Assembly (NCBI GenBank): GCA_029378245.1
Contig: JARKIF010000076.1
Span: 62,001-126,000, forward strand
Direction: 5' to 3'
From: Roridomyces roridus
Lineage: Eukaryota > Basidiomycota > Agaricomycetes > Agaricales > Mycenaceae
DNA: 64,000 nt
Translations under genes and position numbers: made by a program
Shown: positions 61,282 through 64,000 of the stretch, piece after piece
Numbering within the stretch: position 1 is the stretch's first letter
Layout of the letters: each line of letters starts with the position of its first letter
Notes under the pieces: model-generated
Told to the model about the DNA's origin: nothing
The model's database searches: none
What the model saw: only the letters and a program-made list of their open reading frames with translations

Positions 61282-62527
61282 TCATATACCCGCCTCATGA
61301 AGAATGACCAAATCCAGAATACCTGCCCTCGAATGCTTCTCCGGGAACTTCCACTCCCGGGTAGCGAAAGGTCCCTTGTAAACCCAGCGGACTGGATTCC
61401 GATTCGCGAGGATTTGGGCGATTTGACAATGCTTCAAATCCCCCCGCACAACGAGGGTCGGAAGGCCAGGAACTAACCTCCGATCAGGTCTACGCTCGAA
61501 TTCCGGGAAAAGCAAAGCGCAATCCGTGGGCCAAAGGTAGGCTATCTCGAGGCGGATGATATCGCGAACAGCAGGCAATAGCAGTATATCCACCGCGTCC
61601 CGCCACATGCAGCCTAGGATGCGGAGATGTCGTAGCGTGCATCCCGAATTGTTCAGGAATGCCGTGATGGCGGCTGGATCGGTGTCCTCGCCCCTCCCAT
61701 GGGTGATGAGGAGATTCTGCAGGCGGGGGGCAACCAGGACATTCAATAGATCGCCTCTGGTGCGCCTCGTTCCATGCACAATCTCGAGCGAATACACGTT
61801 CGTGACGATCGGGTTGGGGTCACCATCGCCGACATCAGGCACCCGAAGAGTGAGGTGAGTGCCGGGCGAGAGCAGGGGAAGCACTTCAAGGATATGAGAT
61901 ATTCCGAAATTGGAGAGATCGCATGTGCGCAGCTGTGACCACGGGAGTCGGAATTGTGGAGGGAAAGGGTCCGGGCCCAAACTGAGAATAAGTTCTTTGA
62001 GAGCAAATAACGCTTTAACGGGATCGGCGCCAGGAACGTCGCTCGGAAGGAGTGGGCCGAAGTACATGAAGTCCCCAGCAACGAGCTTGGTGAGGAATGG
62101 GAACTCGATACCGAGGTACACAAAGCGTGCAAAGTGCTCGTTATTGACGAATGTGATTTCCTTCCATTGGTGTGCAACGGTGAAGAACATGTCCAAAAGG
62201 TCGGCTGGGACGTCCTCCACCAAACGGATGGAAAGCGGTGCAAGGCTCGCCCGCTCGCATCTCGTTGGGAAGTTGACGCAACGGCGACACCACAGACTCG
62301 TTCTTTCGAATGAAGTCCTCGAGCTCGGTGCGCTGCGCGGTGAGAATCGCGAGAGCATCATGGACGCGGGCTAGCTCCGTGCGTGCTCTCTCGATGGCGG
62401 AAGAGATTGCAGCAACCTGCTGGCTGGAAGGGGCGTCGTTGCTTGACACCAGCTCTTCCGATGGACTACTGAGATTGAGAGGTCCGAAGAGGCCGGAATG
62501 TGTCGAGCAAGAAGAGTTGCAAGACAT
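61282..62527 (-). pseudogene. Family II F-box pseudogene lacking its F-box
   Basis: It starts MSCNSSCSTHSGLFGPLNLS; the third Cys of the motif is Ser. After VVSPLRQLPNEM the sequence jumps at about 62262 to GCGAGCGGGCGAGCC, which in paralogues lies about 210 bp further on (QLERANLAPLS). The F-box is gone and the frame is shifted. The leucine-rich body is fully open in the other frame (RASLAPLSIRLVEDVPADLL to ATREWKFPEKHSRAG, stop 61282). The body is closest to 33507-34963. If translation began inside, an F-box-free repeat protein could be made; there is no evidence for that. Confidence 0.84.
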
Positions 62528-62943
62528 GTGTGGCCATCGAAGCAGACTGGAACGGAATAGGCAGCGGTCCTGAGCTCACAGTGGTTGGTGGTCAGAATCT
62601 AGGATAAGAGATGATCAACTTGACAATCACTGGCAGTGCCAAGCTCGGATTCTTCTTGACGTCGACGATCTCGCGTTTCGTTGCCAGCGTACTTACTAGT
62701 GGCTAACCACGGAGGTTAAAAAGCAGGTCGTGGCTTTGAGTGCGCTGAAAGCTCATCCGTTCCCCAGTCCGACTCCGAGTCGGAAATCTTCTACTTACGT
62801 GGCACAGGCTCGCGTGGTCCGACGCCGCCTTCAGTCCAAAAGCCCGCACAAAGGAATCTATAGCTGCTACTGTTCTCAGCCGCGTATGCAGGCCTCCTTT
62901 TTCATGAGTTCTTTGGGCTTATTAACCCGTACAGGATCAAGCC
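62528..62943. promoter_or_regulatory. Divergent promoter region with conserved block
   Basis: The block lies at about 62701-62783: TGGCTTTGAGTGCGCTGAAA, GCTCATCCGTTCCCCAGTCC and GACTCCGAGTCGG. A stretch near 62630 (CAATCACTGGCAGTGCCAAG) matches the second shared element of the other regions. Confidence 0.62.
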
Positions 62944-64000
62944 ATGTCTGCCCAACTCGAAGCCCAGATCGAACGAATTTCCTTTGACATCGAGCGGCAG
63001 AAGAATCTGCTGAAAAAACTCGAGAGCAAAAAAAGCGTTCTTCAGCGCCAGCTGAACGCTGGACGCGATCCAATCGCGCGGCTACCATTCGAGGTTTCCT
63101 CCGAGATCTTTCTGCAGTGTCTCGCACCTCCCTTCGACAAACCTCAGCCTCACGCCCATCTTGTTCCTACGCTTCTCCTCAATATATGTCATGCCTGGAC
63201 CGACATCGCACTTTCCACCCCCGCCCTATGGGCCTCCATTTCGATCGTCTTTCCCCGTGCGAGAGGATTTGAAAACCTCTTGGGACTTTGGTTCCTACGT
63301 GCCGGGAATCATTCCTTGCGCGTCTCCCTCGCAGGAGCCTTGGATTGGCTTGTAGCCGAGTCGATTTGGCGTCATGCAGCGCAACTCGAAAGCCTGGCCG
63401 TTTCCTTTGATGCGGCAAGCCGCGATGACTTACTCCAAGAGGATTCGTACGACTTCCTCGGAGACATTCCGTCCGAACTTCCAGAGCTGCCCCGCCTCCG
63501 TGAGCTGGAGATTGTCGGCAGAGAAGATATCGGGTGCACCGGAGTTTCGTTGCACGATCTTCTACACTCCGCGCCCAATCTCGTCGAACTGCGCATACAC
63601 AAGGTGTCGTTTGTCGAGTGGTATGCGGAGCCCCCGAATTTGGTTCTTCCCTACCTGCGCGTATTCGCATATCGCGGAGCTTTCGACCCTGTACATAGAT
63701 TGGTTCTCCGCCCCCGGGCTGCAAACACTCACGTTGTCAGTCCGGAATGTCTCCGACAACGCCTTCATCTCCTTCCTGGGACGATCATCTCCATCTCTAC
63801 AGACCCTCCGCCTGATTATAGACGTGTCCTATAACACAAGTCGTTTATCCGAGTGCCTGGCTCTCATTCCATCCCTCACGCGTGTGGAATGCTCGTATCT
63901 GGATGCTACCTTTGTAGAACATCTTTTGCGTCTTTTGGCTCAGAACCCACACCTCCTTCCAAACCTCCAAGCATTGGAGGTCTGCGATATGGTGATACGA
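62944..64000 (+). pseudogene. Family I F-box gene, frameshifted and running off the window
   Basis: It starts MSAQLEAQIERISFDIERQK. F-box DPIARLPFEVSSEIFLQCLA then NICHAWTDIALSTPALW. The frame is intact to LRVFAYRGAFDP. At about 63690 homology moves to the next frame (IDWFSAPGLQTLTLSVRNVS, FISFLGRSSPSLQTLRL, SYLDATFVEHLLRLLAQNPH) and stays open to 64000. A one-base change explains it; a GT...AG stretch there is only 8 nt, too short for an intron. The 3' end is outside the window. Confidence 0.8.

Overview
The window looks like nuclear DNA of a mushroom-forming basidiomycete (Agaricomycetes). It has many short GT-AG introns (45-76 nt), large families of intronless F-box-like genes, a chromodomain Ty3/gypsy element, and single-copy fungal genes (Ctf8, Fra10Ac1-like, a TPR protein, an S10 carboxypeptidase). 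The species cannot be named from sequence alone.

Layout. Two F-box families alternate across most of the window. Family I (about 430-455 aa) has an N-terminal coiled coil starting MSxQ.IEAQIEQI, then an F-box, then a leucine-rich body ending in an ADGxDIH motif. Family II (about 455-496 aa) has a conserved Cys/His start like CDSSCSTHC, then a coiled coil, an F-box, and a leucine-rich body ending in an EWKFPEK motif. Family I is on the minus strand and family II on the plus strand left of about 22 kb; right of about 32 kb this is reversed. Neighbours meet head-to-head or tail-to-tail, so most family I and II genes share a divergent upstream region. I count 11 family I loci (9 open) and 10 family II loci (1 complete, 1 open but shortened, 8 broken).

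0-22 kb is the left F-box array, holding one Fra10Ac1-like gene (13.2-13.9 kb) and one LigB-type dioxygenase (15.3-16.4 kb). 22-31 kb is a core without F-box genes: a conserved unknown protein, CTF8, an 11-exon TPR protein and a Ser/Pro-rich protein. 31-53 kb is a rearranged, inverted copy of the left array. It carries a second intact Fra10Ac1-like gene, a broken second dioxygenase, and a nest of transposons: a gypsy element inside a hAT-like element, with a solo LTR inside the gypsy 3' LTR. 53.8-55.6 kb is a secreted serine carboxypeptidase. 56-64 kb is more F-box array.

How the parts relate. F-box proteins of this design are expected to be substrate adaptors of SCF-type ubiquitin ligases. 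The head-to-head pairing, the shared upstream block, the inverted duplication, a gene-conversion tract and the uneven decay of the two families point to a fast birth-and-death system of paired genes. What it recognises is not visible. Comparing the two arms orders the events: one family II gene had already decayed before the arms separated, the hAT-like element entered the right arm afterwards, then gypsy entered it, then the solo-LTR element.
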